Position numbers and translations under genes: made by a program. From Streptomyces seoulensis (GTDB lineage Bacteria > Actinomycetota > Actinomycetes > Streptomycetales > Streptomycetaceae), in NCBI RefSeq assembly GCF_004328625.1, contig NZ_CP032229.1, positions 6,138,001 to 6,202,000 of the forward strand: a stretch of DNA of 64,000 bases, in the 5' to 3' direction. Below the pieces are notes generated by a model. That model saw nothing but the letters and a program-made list of their open reading frames with translations. It was not told where the DNA came from and ran no database searches. This document shows, piece by piece, positions 50,698 through 58,858 of the stretch. Each line of letters begins with the position of its first letter. The first letter of the stretch is position 1.

Positions 50698-52137
50698 ATG
50701 TCGCCTCTCTCGCACGGCACTTCCCAGCAGCAGCCCGACGAACCCGCCCTCGCCGTCAACCCGTTCTCCGGCCAGGCGAACCCGGTGAGCGGAATGACCG
50801 AGGACCCGCCCAAGCACCGCCTGGCGGAACGGCCGCTGGCCCCCGACACCGCCTATCAGGTTGTCCGCGACGAGCTGATGCTCGACGGCAACGCCCGGCT
50901 CAACCTCGCCACCTTCGTCACCACCTGGATGGAACCCCAGGCCGGGCGGCTGATGGGCGAGTCCCGCGACAAGAACATCATCGACAAGGACGAGTACCCG
51001 CGCACCGCCGAGCTGGAGCGGCGCTGCGTGGCCATGCTCGCCGACCTGTGGAACGCCCCCGACCCCTCGCAGGTCGTGGGCTGTTCCACCACCGGCTCCA
51101 GCGAGGCGTGCATGCTCGCCGGGCTCGCCATGAAGCGCCGCTGGACCCAGCGCAACGCCGACCGCTATCCCGGCAGCGCCCGCCCCAACCTGGTCCTCGG
51201 CATCAACGCCCAGGTCTGCTGGGAGAAGTTCTGCAACTACTGGGAGGTCGAGGCCCGCCAACTCCCCATGGAGGGCGACCGGTTCCACCTCGACCCGCAC
51301 GAGGCGGTCGAGCTGTGCGACGAGAACACCATCGGTGTCGTCGGCATCCTCGGCTCCACCTTCGACGGCTCCTACGAGCCCATCGCCCAGCTCTGCGCCG
51401 CCCTCGACGCCTACCAGGAGCGCACCGGCATCGACATCCCGGTGCACGTCGACGGCGCGTCCGGCGCGATGATCGCCCCGTTCCTCGACCCGGACCTTCA
51501 GTGGGACTTCCGGCTCCCGCGCGTGGCCTCCATCAACACCTCCGGCCACAAGTACGGGCTGGTCTACCCCGGCGTCGGCTGGGCGCTGTGGCGGGACAAG
51601 GCGGCGCTGCCCGAGGACCTGATCTTCCGGGTCAACTACCTCGGCGGGGACATGCCGACCTTCGCCCTCAACTTCTCCCGCCCCGGCTCCCAGGTCATCG
51701 CGCAGTACTACACCTTCCTGCGCCTGGGCCGCGAAGGCTTCCGCGCGGTGCAGCAGGCCACCCGGGACGTCGCCATGTCGCTGGCTCGGAAGGTCGAGGA
51801 CATGGGCGACTTCACCTTGCTCACCCGGGGCGACCAGCTGCCGGTGTTCGCCTTCACCACCGCCGACCACGTCACGTCCTACGACGTCTTCGACATCTCC
51901 CGCCGGATGCGCGAGACCGGCTGGCTGGTGCCCGCGTACACCTTCCCGCCCAACCGGCAGGACCTCGCCGTGATGCGGGTGGTGTGCCGCAACGGCTTCA
52001 CCCGCGACCTCGCCGACCTGTTCGCCCAGGACCTCGCCCGGCTGCTGCCCGAACTGCGCGACCAGCCGCACCCGATGGTCCGGGACCACCAGGCCGGGAC
52101 CGGCTTCCACCACTCGGAGAACCGCGCGGAACGGTAG
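50698..52137 (+). CDS. gadB: Glutamate decarboxylase
   Basis: This 479-residue PLP enzyme converts glutamate to GABA and consumes a proton. PLP-binding Lys is in the SINTSGHKYGLVYPG motif, with HVDGASGAMIAPF upstream. The body matches group II GadA/B (MLADLWNAPDPSQVVGCSTTGSSEACML). The start is the ATG at 50698, with AGGAAG upstream. No GABA antiporter (gadC) or GABA transaminase is beside it. In acid resistance Gad usually needs an antiporter, so this gene may serve metabolism or work with a distant antiporter. Confidence 0.94.
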   Translation: MSPLSHGTSQQQPDEPALAVNPFSGQANPVSGMTEDPPKHRLAERPLAPDTAYQVVRDELMLDGNARLNLATFVTTWMEPQAGRLMGESRDKNIIDKDEYPRTAELERRCVAMLADLWNAPDPSQVVGCSTTGSSEACMLAGLAMKRRWTQRNADRYPGSARPNLVLGINAQVCWEKFCNYWEVEARQLPMEGDRFHLDPHEAVELCDENTIGVVGILGSTFDGSYEPIAQLCAALDAYQERTGIDIPVHVDGASGAMIAPFLDPDLQWDFRLPRVASINTSGHKYGLVYPGVGWALWRDKAALPEDLIFRVNYLGGDMPTFALNFSRPGSQVIAQYYTFLRLGREGFRAVQQATRDVAMSLARKVEDMGDFTLLTRGDQLPVFAFTTADHVTSYDVFDISRRMRETGWLVPAYTFPPNRQDLAVMRVVCRNGFTRDLADLFAQDLARLLPELRDQPHPMVRDHQAGTGFHHSENRAER

Positions 52138-52312
52138 CCCGCAAAAAGGTGCCCTGTACAGGCAGTTCACCGTCGCCCCGCACCGCCGGCCCGCTCCCGG
52201 CGCCCCGTGGGGCGACGCCGTTCCTGGTCACGGGCGCACCCCCGTGTCCTAGGCTGGGGCGTACTCGCGTCATGTGCACGCAGCGAGTCGGCCTGGGACA
52301 CAGGGAGTTGTG

Positions 52313-54610
52313 ATGAGCCAAGACACGTCGGGACGACCCACCGAAGACGCCGGGAAGCGGGCCCCGGTGTTCCGGCCCTACCACCACCCGGCGGCCGGCT
52401 GGGGCGCCGCCAAGAGCGTGACGCGCTTCCTGATACGCGAGCGTGAACTCCTCGAAGGCCCCAAGGCCATCCAGAAGATGAACCACGAGGGCAAGGGCTT
52501 CGACTGCCCCGGCTGCGCCTGGCCGGACGACCTCAAGGGCCTCCGGCTCGACATCTGCGAGAACGGCATCAAGCACGTCACGTGGGAGATGACCCACAAG
52601 CGCGTCGGCCCCGCCTTCTTCGCCGCCCACACCGTCGGCGAACTCGCCACCTGGAGCGACGCCGCGCTGGAGGCCCAGGGCCGCCTCACCCACCCGATGC
52701 GCTATGACGCGGACACCGACACCTATGTCCCCATCTCCTGGCAGGACGCCTTCGAGCTGGTCGGCAGCACCCTGCGCGGTCTCGACAGCCCCGGCCAGGC
52801 GTCGTACTACACCTCCGGCCGGCTGGGCAACGAGGCTACCTTCCTCTACCAGTTGATGGCCCGCGAGCTGGGCACCAACAACCTGCCCGACTGCTCCAAC
52901 ATGTGCCACGAGGCCAGCGGCCGCGCCATGCAGGCCGCCCTCGGCACCGGCAAGGGCACCGTCGACCTGGAGGACTGGGAGAAGACCGACGCCCTGTTCA
53001 TCATCGGCGTCAACGCCGCGTCCAACGCGCCCCGCATGCTCACCTCGCTCGCCGAGGCGTACAAGCGAGGGGCGAAGATCGTGCACATCAACCCGCTGGT
53101 CGAGGCCGCCGCCACCCGCACGATCATCCCGCACGACTTCGTCGACATGGCGCTCAACCGCGCCACCCCCACCAGCTCGCTCAACCTCCAGCCGCGCATC
53201 GGCGGCGACATGGCCCTGCTGCGCGGCATGGCAAAGGCGATCTTCGCCGAGTCGGAGACCAACCCCAAGGCGCTGGACAAGGAGTTCATCGACCGGCACA
53301 CCTCGGGCTTCGCCGAGTACCGCGCCGTCGTCGAGGCCACCCCCTGGGCGGAGCTGGAGCTCCAGTCCGGGCTCAGCCGCGCCGAGATCGAGTCCGCCGC
53401 CCGCATCTACTGCGACGCCGACCGCTCCATCTTCAGCTGGTGCCTCGGCGTCACCCAGCACGAGCACGGCGTCGACACCGTCCGCGAGATCGTCAACGTC
53501 CTCCTGCTGCGCGGCAACCTGGGCCGCGAGGGCGCCGGTCCGTCCCCGGTGCGCGGGCACAGCAACGTGCAGGGCAACCGCACCTGCGGCATCGACCACC
53601 GGCCGTCCAAGGAGTTCCTGGACCGGCTGGCCGAGGTCTGCGAGATCGACCCGCCCCGCGAGCACGGCCTGGACACCGTCAACACCATCGAGGCCATGCA
53701 CACCGGCGACGTGAAGGTGTTCGTCGGCATGGGCGGCAACTTCGCCCTCGCCGCGCCGGACAGCGCCTACACCTTCGACGCGCTGCGCAAGTGCGAGCTG
53801 ACCGTGCAGGTCAGCACCAAGCTCAACCGCAGCCACCTGGTGCACGGCAAGCAGGCGCTCATCCTGCCCTGCCTCGGCCGCACCGAGAAGGACGAGCAGG
53901 CCACCGGTGAGCAGGGCACCTCGGTCGAGGACTCGATGTCCATGGTCCACCTCTCCGTCGGCATGAAGCGCCCCGCCTCCGAGCACCTGCTCTCCGAGCC
54001 CGCGATCATCGCCGGGATGGCACGCGCCGCGCTGCCCGACAGCGCCACCCCCTGGGAGTGGTACGTCGAGGACTACGACCGCATCCGCGACACCATGGCC
54101 AAGGCGCTGGAGGGCTTCGAGGACTTCAACCGCCGGGTCCGGCTGCCGCTGGGCTTCCGCATCAAGCAGCCCGCCCGCGAACTGGTCTTCCGCACCCCCT
54201 CCGAGCGCGCCGAGTTCTCCAGCCCCGGCCTGACCGACGTCGTCCCCGGGGCCGGCATGCTCAAGCTCGGCACGATGCGCTCCCACGACCAGTGGAACAC
54301 CACGATCTACTCGGACGACGACCGCTACCGAGGGGTCAAGAACCTGCGCACGCTGATCTTCATGAACCAGGAGGACATGGCCGAGCGCGGGCTGAGGCTC
54401 TTCGACGAGGTCGACATCACCAGCATCGCCAAGGACGGCAGCAAGCGCAGCGTGTACGGCTACAAGGTGATCCCGTACGACATCCCGCAGGGCTGCGCGG
54501 CCGGGTACATGCCGGAGATGAACGTGCTCTGTGCGATCGGTGACTACAGCACCCAGAGCGATCAGCCGCTGATGAAGAACGTGAACGTAGTGGTGACGCC
54601 GGTGGCTTAG
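52313..54610 (+). CDS. FdhF/YdeP-family molybdopterin oxidoreductase, paralog 2
   Basis: This 765-residue paralog of the 42882 gene has the same motifs: Cys65, Cys68 and Cys82 (FDCPGCAWP, ICENGIK), NLPDCSNMCHEASG with Cys198-His199, and GNLGREGAGPSPVRGHSNVQG. The N-terminus is different (MSQDTSGRPTEDAGKRAPVF), adding a soluble leader. The Mo ligand is again Cys. GGGAG is 6 nt before the ATG. Moderate divergence across the whole length argues for an old duplication or separate acquisition rather than a recent one. Like the first, no FeS-subunit or membrane-anchor gene is adjacent. Confidence 0.93.
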   Translation: MSQDTSGRPTEDAGKRAPVFRPYHHPAAGWGAAKSVTRFLIRERELLEGPKAIQKMNHEGKGFDCPGCAWPDDLKGLRLDICENGIKHVTWEMTHKRVGPAFFAAHTVGELATWSDAALEAQGRLTHPMRYDADTDTYVPISWQDAFELVGSTLRGLDSPGQASYYTSGRLGNEATFLYQLMARELGTNNLPDCSNMCHEASGRAMQAALGTGKGTVDLEDWEKTDALFIIGVNAASNAPRMLTSLAEAYKRGAKIVHINPLVEAAATRTIIPHDFVDMALNRATPTSSLNLQPRIGGDMALLRGMAKAIFAESETNPKALDKEFIDRHTSGFAEYRAVVEATPWAELELQSGLSRAEIESAARIYCDADRSIFSWCLGVTQHEHGVDTVREIVNVLLLRGNLGREGAGPSPVRGHSNVQGNRTCGIDHRPSKEFLDRLAEVCEIDPPREHGLDTVNTIEAMHTGDVKVFVGMGGNFALAAPDSAYTFDALRKCELTVQVSTKLNRSHLVHGKQALILPCLGRTEKDEQATGEQGTSVEDSMSMVHLSVGMKRPASEHLLSEPAIIAGMARAALPDSATPWEWYVEDYDRIRDTMAKALEGFEDFNRRVRLPLGFRIKQPARELVFRTPSERAEFSSPGLTDVVPGAGMLKLGTMRSHDQWNTTIYSDDDRYRGVKNLRTLIFMNQEDMAERGLRLFDEVDITSIAKDGSKRSVYGYKVIPYDIPQGCAAGYMPEMNVLCAIGDYSTQSDQPLMKNVNVVVTPVA

Positions 54611-54634
54611 AACGCCGGTGGCTCAGAACACGGC

Positions 54635-54674
54635 GAAAGCGGCCGGTCCTTTTCCGTGAAGGCCGGCCGCTTTC
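54635..54674. terminator. Bidirectional hairpin terminator
   Basis: AAAGCGGCCGG and CCGGCCGCTTT form a perfect 11-bp stem with flanking A/T, between the convergent FdhF paralog 2 and hsp20 genes. The T run after the stem on each strand fits an intrinsic terminator. Confidence 0.8.
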
Positions 54675-54689
54675 GTGTGTACTGCGCTT

Positions 54690-55133
54690 TCAGGAACCGA
54701 TCTCGATCGTGCGCCGGGTCGTCGCCTGGGATTTCGGCAGCCGTACCGTCAGGACGCCGTCGGAGAGATCGGCCTGCACGCCCTCGACATCGACGTCACC
54801 GGGTACCCGTACCCCGTAGGAGAAACTGCCGTCCCTTCGGCGCAGCGCGTTTCCGCTCGTGTTCTCGTCGAGCGAACCGTGAATGTGCAGTTCGCGTCCG
54901 TCGACCTCGATGTTCACGCTGTCCCGGGGAATGCCCGGCAATTCGGCGCGGACCAGATAGGCGTCGCCCGCGTCCTCCTCCTCGACCAGCGGCATCCAGT
55001 GCCGGGCCGGTTCGGCCGGCTGTGCGGACTGCTCCACCAGGCGGCTGACCTCGCCCCACAACTGCTGGAGTTCCACCACGGGATCGTGTCCGGCCCACCA
55101 GGCCGATCTCGCAACGCCCGCACGTTCGCTCAT
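54690..55133 (-). CDS. Hsp20/alpha-crystallin small heat-shock protein
   Basis: This 147-residue small heat-shock protein has the alpha-crystallin domain from about 50: DAYLVRAELPGIPRDSVNIE, then VDGRELHIHGSL, SFSYGVRVPGDVDVEGVQAD and LSDGVLTVRLPKSQ. It holds unfolded proteins without ATP. The start at 55133 has AGAGG 7 nt upstream; the frame to 55181 is not needed. It is divergent from the second Clp gene, so a small heat-shock protein and an unfoldase may be co-controlled. Confidence 0.94.
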   Translation of the reverse strand: MSERAGVARSAWWAGHDPVVELQQLWGEVSRLVEQSAQPAEPARHWMPLVEEEDAGDAYLVRAELPGIPRDSVNIEVDGRELHIHGSLDENTSGNALRRRDGSFSYGVRVPGDVDVEGVQADLSDGVLTVRLPKSQATTRRTIEIGS

Positions 55134-55156
55134 GCCCGGACCTCTCTTCTCCTCGC

Positions 55157-55181
55157 GTGCACATATATAAGGAGTGTGCAC
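55157..55181. promoter_or_regulatory. GTGCAC pair flanking TATATAA, divergent hsp20/clp promoter
   Basis: Two GTGCAC palindromes (55157-55162 and 55176-55181) lie 19 bp apart with TATATAA between them. The AT-rich core can act as a -10 box for hsp20 (minus strand). It does not match HAIR or CIRCE consensus sequences that I know, so the regulator is unidentified. Confidence 0.45.
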
Positions 55182-55325
55182 AACACCCTCGACAGCGGCA
55201 GCAAGGCTCTGGCAAACGGGTGGAGCGAGCGCGAAAAACCCTTGGGGGGCTTGCTTCCCCCGGTTGCGAGGCCCTGGACATCGCGGTTCAGTGAATACCT
55301 GATCCGTCGCGCACCAGGAGCTGCC

Positions 55326-57956
55326 ATGTCGATGTCGTTCGGTTCACCGTTCGGTTCCTCCGACCCTTTCAGCGACCTGCTGAACCGGTTCTTCGGCATG
55401 TCACCGGCGTCATCGCCCCCCGCAGTGCAGCGAGTTCCCATCGGACGGCTCCTGACCGAGTCCTCGCAGGAACTGCTCAACCTGGCCGCGCAGAAGGCCG
55501 AGGACGACGGCACCTCCGACCTCGACACCCAGCACCTGCTGTGGGCCGCGACCAAGGTCGAGCCCAGCCGCCGCATCCTGGCGCAGGCCGGGGTCGACCC
55601 CGACAAGCTCGCGCAGACGATCAGCGAGGTGCTGCCCGGCGAGTCCGGCACGCCGTCCGCCGAGCCCGGCCTCACCCCGGCCGCCAAGCGCACCCTGGCC
55701 GACGCCTTCGCCCAGTCGCAGGCGGCCGGCAACTCCTACATCGGCCCGGAGCACATCCTCGCCGCGCTGCTGGACGACGCCGACTCCGGCGCCGGACGCC
55801 TGCTGTCCTCCGAGGGCCTCGACGGCAAGAAGCTGGCCTCCCGCACCGAGCAGGCCGCCCGGCACGACCAGGGCCGCGCCGGGAGCGGAGGGCCGACCAG
55901 CACCCTGGACGAGTTCGGCCGCGACCTCACCGAGGAGGCCAAGCAGGGCAAGCTCGACCCGGTGGTCGGACGCGCCGACGAGATCGAGCAGACGGTCGAG
56001 ATCCTCTCCCGCCGCTCCAAGAACAACCCGGTCCTCATCGGTGAGCCCGGCGTCGGCAAGACCGCCATCGTGGAGGGCCTCGCCCAGCGCATCGTCATCG
56101 GGGACGTCCCCGAGACCCTGAAGGACAAGCGGGTCGTCGCGCTCGACATGTCCGGCCTGGTGGCCGGCGCCCAGTACCGCGGCCAGTTCGAGGAGCGCCT
56201 GAAGAAGGTCATCGAGGACGTCCAGGCGTCCGAGGGCGAGATCATCCTCTTCATCGACGAGTTGCACACCGTGGTCGGCGCGGGCGCCACCGGCGAGGGC
56301 TCGATGGACGCGGGCAACATCCTCAAGCCCGCCCTCGCCCGTGGCGAGCTGCACGTGGTGGGCGCGACCACCATCGACGAGTACCGCAAGTACGTCGAGA
56401 AGGACGCCGCCCTGGAGCGCCGCTTCCAGCCCGTCATGGTGCCGGAGCCGAGTGTCGCGGAGACCGTGCTGATCCTCGAAGGGCTGCGCGACGCCTACGA
56501 GGCCCACCACCAGGTCCGCTTCGAGAACTCCGCCCTGGAAGCCTGCGCCGGGCTCTCCGACCGGTACATCACCGACCGGTTCCTCCCGGACAAGGCCATC
56601 GACCTGATGGACCAGGCCGGCGCCCGCGTCAGGCTGCGCAGCGCGGCCCGCTCCACCGAGGTCGTCGCCCGCGAGGACAAGATCGCCAAGCTGCAGCGCG
56701 AGCTGGACGAGGCGGTCTCGGGCCAGGACTACGAGAAGGCCAACGACATCAAGGGCAAGATCGCCGAGGTCGAGAGCGAGGTCGCCGGGATCGAGGAGCG
56801 CCGCGAGGGCGTCGTCACCGTCACCCCGAACGACATCGCGGACATCGTCTCCCGCCGTACCGGCATCCCGGTCTCGCAGCTCACCGCCAGCGAGAAGGAG
56901 CGGCTGCTCAATCTGGAGGAGGAGATGCACGCCCGCATCGTCGGGCAGAACGAGGCCGTCACCGCCGTCTCCCAGGCGGTGCGCCGCAACCGCGCGGGCA
57001 TGGGCGACCCCGACCGCCCGGTGGGCTCGTTCCTCTTCCTCGGCCCCACGGGTGTCGGCAAGACCGAACTCGCCAAGGCCCTCGCCGAGCTGCTGTTCGG
57101 CGACGAGGACCGCATGATCCGCTTCGACATGAGCGAGTTCCAGGAGAAGCACACCGTCTCCCGCCTGGTCGGCGCGCCTCCCGGATACGTCGGCTACGAG
57201 GAGGCCGGACAGCTGACCGAGAAGGTCCGCCGCCAGCCGTACAGCGTGATCCTCTTCGACGAGATCGAGAAGGCGCACCCGGATGTGTTCAGCACGCTGC
57301 TCCAGATCCTGGACGACGGGCGGTTGACCGACGGCCAGGGCCGTACCGTCGACTTCCGGCACACCGTGATCATCATGACGTCGAACATCGGCGCCCATCT
57401 GATCCTTGCGCACCAGGGCGACGTGTCCGAGATCAAGGACGACCTGCTGGAGGAGCTGCGCGGGCGGTTCCTGCCGGAGTTCCTCAACCGGATCGACGAC
57501 ATCATCATCTTCCACAGCCTCACCGAGGACGACCTCTCGCAGATCGTCGACCACCTGCTGGCGCAGACCCGGCGCCGGGTGGAGTCGCAGGGGCTGCACC
57601 TGGAGGTCACCGAGGCCGCCAAGAAGCTGCTCATCGCCCACGGCCACCAGCCGGAGTTCGGCGCCCGTCCGCTGCGCCGCACGATCCAGTCCGAGCTGGA
57701 CAACCGCATCGCCGAGCTGCTGCTCAGCGGGCAGACCGAGCCCGGGGACACGATCGTCGCCGATGTGAAGGACGACTCGCTGCACGTCACCGTGCGCGGG
57801 GCGGGCGACAGGAAGTCCGGCAAGGACGACGACTCCGAGGGGAAGAAGGCGGCCAGGAAGAGCGCGTCCGGCGGCAAGAAGAAGGCCGAGTCCAAGGACG
57901 ACGGCAAGGGTGCCGACACCAAGGACGCCGACGCGAAGGACAGCGGGGCCAAGTAG
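55326..57956 (+). CDS. Clp/Hsp100-type AAA+ ATPase, paralog 2 with Lys/Asp tail
   Basis: This 876-residue two-ring AAA+ protein is close to the 31272-33782 gene. It has the same [16 protein letters not shown] leader, N-domain repeats, Walker A GEPGVGKT and GPTGVGKT, and short UVR-type middle ([15 protein letters not shown]). The TSNIG to PEFLNRIDD spacer is short and without an LGF loop. It differs by a tail of about 48 residues, nearly all Lys, Asp, Ala, Ser and Gly (after about residue 828). AGGAG precedes the ATG. It is divergent from hsp20, and a 96-residue charged protein follows after 25 bp. Together they suggest a protein-quality-control unit. Confidence 0.94.
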   Translation: MSMSFGSPFGSSDPFSDLLNRFFGMSPASSPPAVQRVPIGRLLTESSQELLNLAAQKAEDDGTSDLDTQHLLWAATKVEPSRRILAQAGVDPDKLAQTISEVLPGESGTPSAEPGLTPAAKRTLADAFAQSQAAGNSYIGPEHILAALLDDADSGAGRLLSSEGLDGKKLASRTEQAARHDQGRAGSGGPTSTLDEFGRDLTEEAKQGKLDPVVGRADEIEQTVEILSRRSKNNPVLIGEPGVGKTAIVEGLAQRIVIGDVPETLKDKRVVALDMSGLVAGAQYRGQFEERLKKVIEDVQASEGEIILFIDELHTVVGAGATGEGSMDAGNILKPALARGELHVVGATTIDEYRKYVEKDAALERRFQPVMVPEPSVAETVLILEGLRDAYEAHHQVRFENSALEACAGLSDRYITDRFLPDKAIDLMDQAGARVRLRSAARSTEVVAREDKIAKLQRELDEAVSGQDYEKANDIKGKIAEVESEVAGIEERREGVVTVTPNDIADIVSRRTGIPVSQLTASEKERLLNLEEEMHARIVGQNEAVTAVSQAVRRNRAGMGDPDRPVGSFLFLGPTGVGKTELAKALAELLFGDEDRMIRFDMSEFQEKHTVSRLVGAPPGYVGYEEAGQLTEKVRRQPYSVILFDEIEKAHPDVFSTLLQILDDGRLTDGQGRTVDFRHTVIIMTSNIGAHLILAHQGDVSEIKDDLLEELRGRFLPEFLNRIDDIIIFHSLTEDDLSQIVDHLLAQTRRRVESQGLHLEVTEAAKKLLIAHGHQPEFGARPLRRTIQSELDNRIAELLLSGQTEPGDTIVADVKDDSLHVTVRGAGDRKSGKDDDSEGKKAARKSASGGKKKAESKDDGKGADTKDADAKDSGAK

Positions 57957-57981
57957 GACCGACGGCGGCAAGGAGACCCCC

Positions 57982-58272
57982 ATGGCGCACCACCACAAGT
58001 CCAACAAGAAGGTCGAGGGCGACCCCGACCGCGGGCACGGCCGGGGCCTGCCCCGCCGCCCGGACGAGACGGAACTCCAGGAACGCACCCAGGAGGACCG
58101 GCGCGACGTCGGCCTGCCGGTCCGCGAGCAGGAGAGCCCCGAGCGGATCTACGAGCAGGAGAACGCCGAGATCGACCGCCAGGTCGACCGGGGCGAGGTG
58201 GAGACGGGAGACCTGACGCGCCGGCAGCGCGAGCAGGAGGACCCCTTCCCGCCGTCCCACTACAACGGCTGA
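57982..58272 (+). CDS. Small highly charged protein downstream of Clp paralog 2
   Basis: This 96-residue protein starts MAHHHKSNKKVEGDPDRGHG and is rich in Arg, Glu, Gln and Asp. It has no hydrophobic core or membrane segment, so it is probably extended or intrinsically disordered. AAGGAG lies 6 nt before the ATG and the gene follows clp by 25 bp, so it is in the same operon. I do not recognise the family. It may be a Clp adaptor or a desiccation- or stress-type hydrophilin. Confidence 0.85.
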   Translation: MAHHHKSNKKVEGDPDRGHGRGLPRRPDETELQERTQEDRRDVGLPVREQESPERIYEQENAEIDRQVDRGEVETGDLTRRQREQEDPFPPSHYNG

Positions 58273-58281
58273 CACGGCGAA

Positions 58282-58328
58282 AAGAGCCTGGGCGCCTCCG
58301 ACATCATGTCGGGGGCGCCCAGGCTCTT
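58282..58328. terminator. Very long bidirectional hairpin terminator
   Basis: AAGAGCCTGGGCGCC and GGCGCCCAGGCTCTT pair over 15 bp. The inner part CCGACAT and ATGTCGG pairs further, with one mismatch between them, so the stem reaches about 23 bp. It lies between the convergent small-protein and greA genes. Confidence 0.85.
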
Positions 58329-58338
58329 CGTCGTGCTC

Positions 58339-58815
58339 TCAGCCCTGGTCGCCGGGCGTGCCCAGGGAGACGACGACCGCGGTGGCCTCGCCGTCCGGGG
58401 CGTCGTAGCTGACCGAGTCGCCCGGGGCGCGGCCGAGGAGCGCGCGGCCCAGCGGGCTGTCGGAGGTGACCAGCTTCGGGTCACGGGCGTCGGCGATCTC
58501 GCCGATGTGCAGGGTGTCCGTGGTGCCGTCCGCGAACCGGACGGTGACCGTCGTGCCCACTCCGACCTTGTCGGTGGGCACCGGGCCCGCGATACCGGCC
58601 TGGCGCAGCCGGTCCTCGATCCGGTCGATGCGCTCGTCCAGCCGGTTGAGCTGGTCGGCCCGCTGGATCTCGTCGGCCTGGTCGGCGCGGTCCCCGACCT
58701 CGTCGGAGTCCTTCAGCGTCGCGGCGACCGTCTTGCGCTCCTCATGCAGATCGGACAATTCCTGCTCGAGCGCCTTGCGTGCGTCGGCGCTGATCGGCTC
58801 GGGGTCACCGGTCAT
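58339..58815 (-). CDS. greA: GreA/GreB-type transcription elongation factor
   Basis: This 158-residue Gre factor rescues backtracked RNA polymerase. The N-terminal coiled-coil is LEQELSDLHEERKTVAATLKDSDE, with the acidic tip GDRADQADEIQ. The globular C-terminal domain is VGTTVTVRFADGTTDTLHIG through SPLGRALLGRAPGDSVSYDA. It is preceded by GGAGCAGGA. Monocistronic and convergent with the Clp operon. The E. coli-type DExE tip residues are not identical here, so it could be a Gre-like factor with altered activity. Confidence 0.9.
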   Translation of the reverse strand: MTGDPEPISADARKALEQELSDLHEERKTVAATLKDSDEVGDRADQADEIQRADQLNRLDERIDRIEDRLRQAGIAGPVPTDKVGVGTTVTVRFADGTTDTLHIGEIADARDPKLVTSDSPLGRALLGRAPGDSVSYDAPDGEATAVVVSLGTPGDQG

Positions 58816-58858
58816 TCCTGCTCCAGTGCTACAGACGGAAGTGCTGGACAAGTGCACC

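Noticed and set aside
36389..58272. A mobile genomic island with integrase or tRNA attachment site
   Set aside because: No integrase, transposase, tRNA gene or direct-repeat att site is seen, and base composition looks like the rest.
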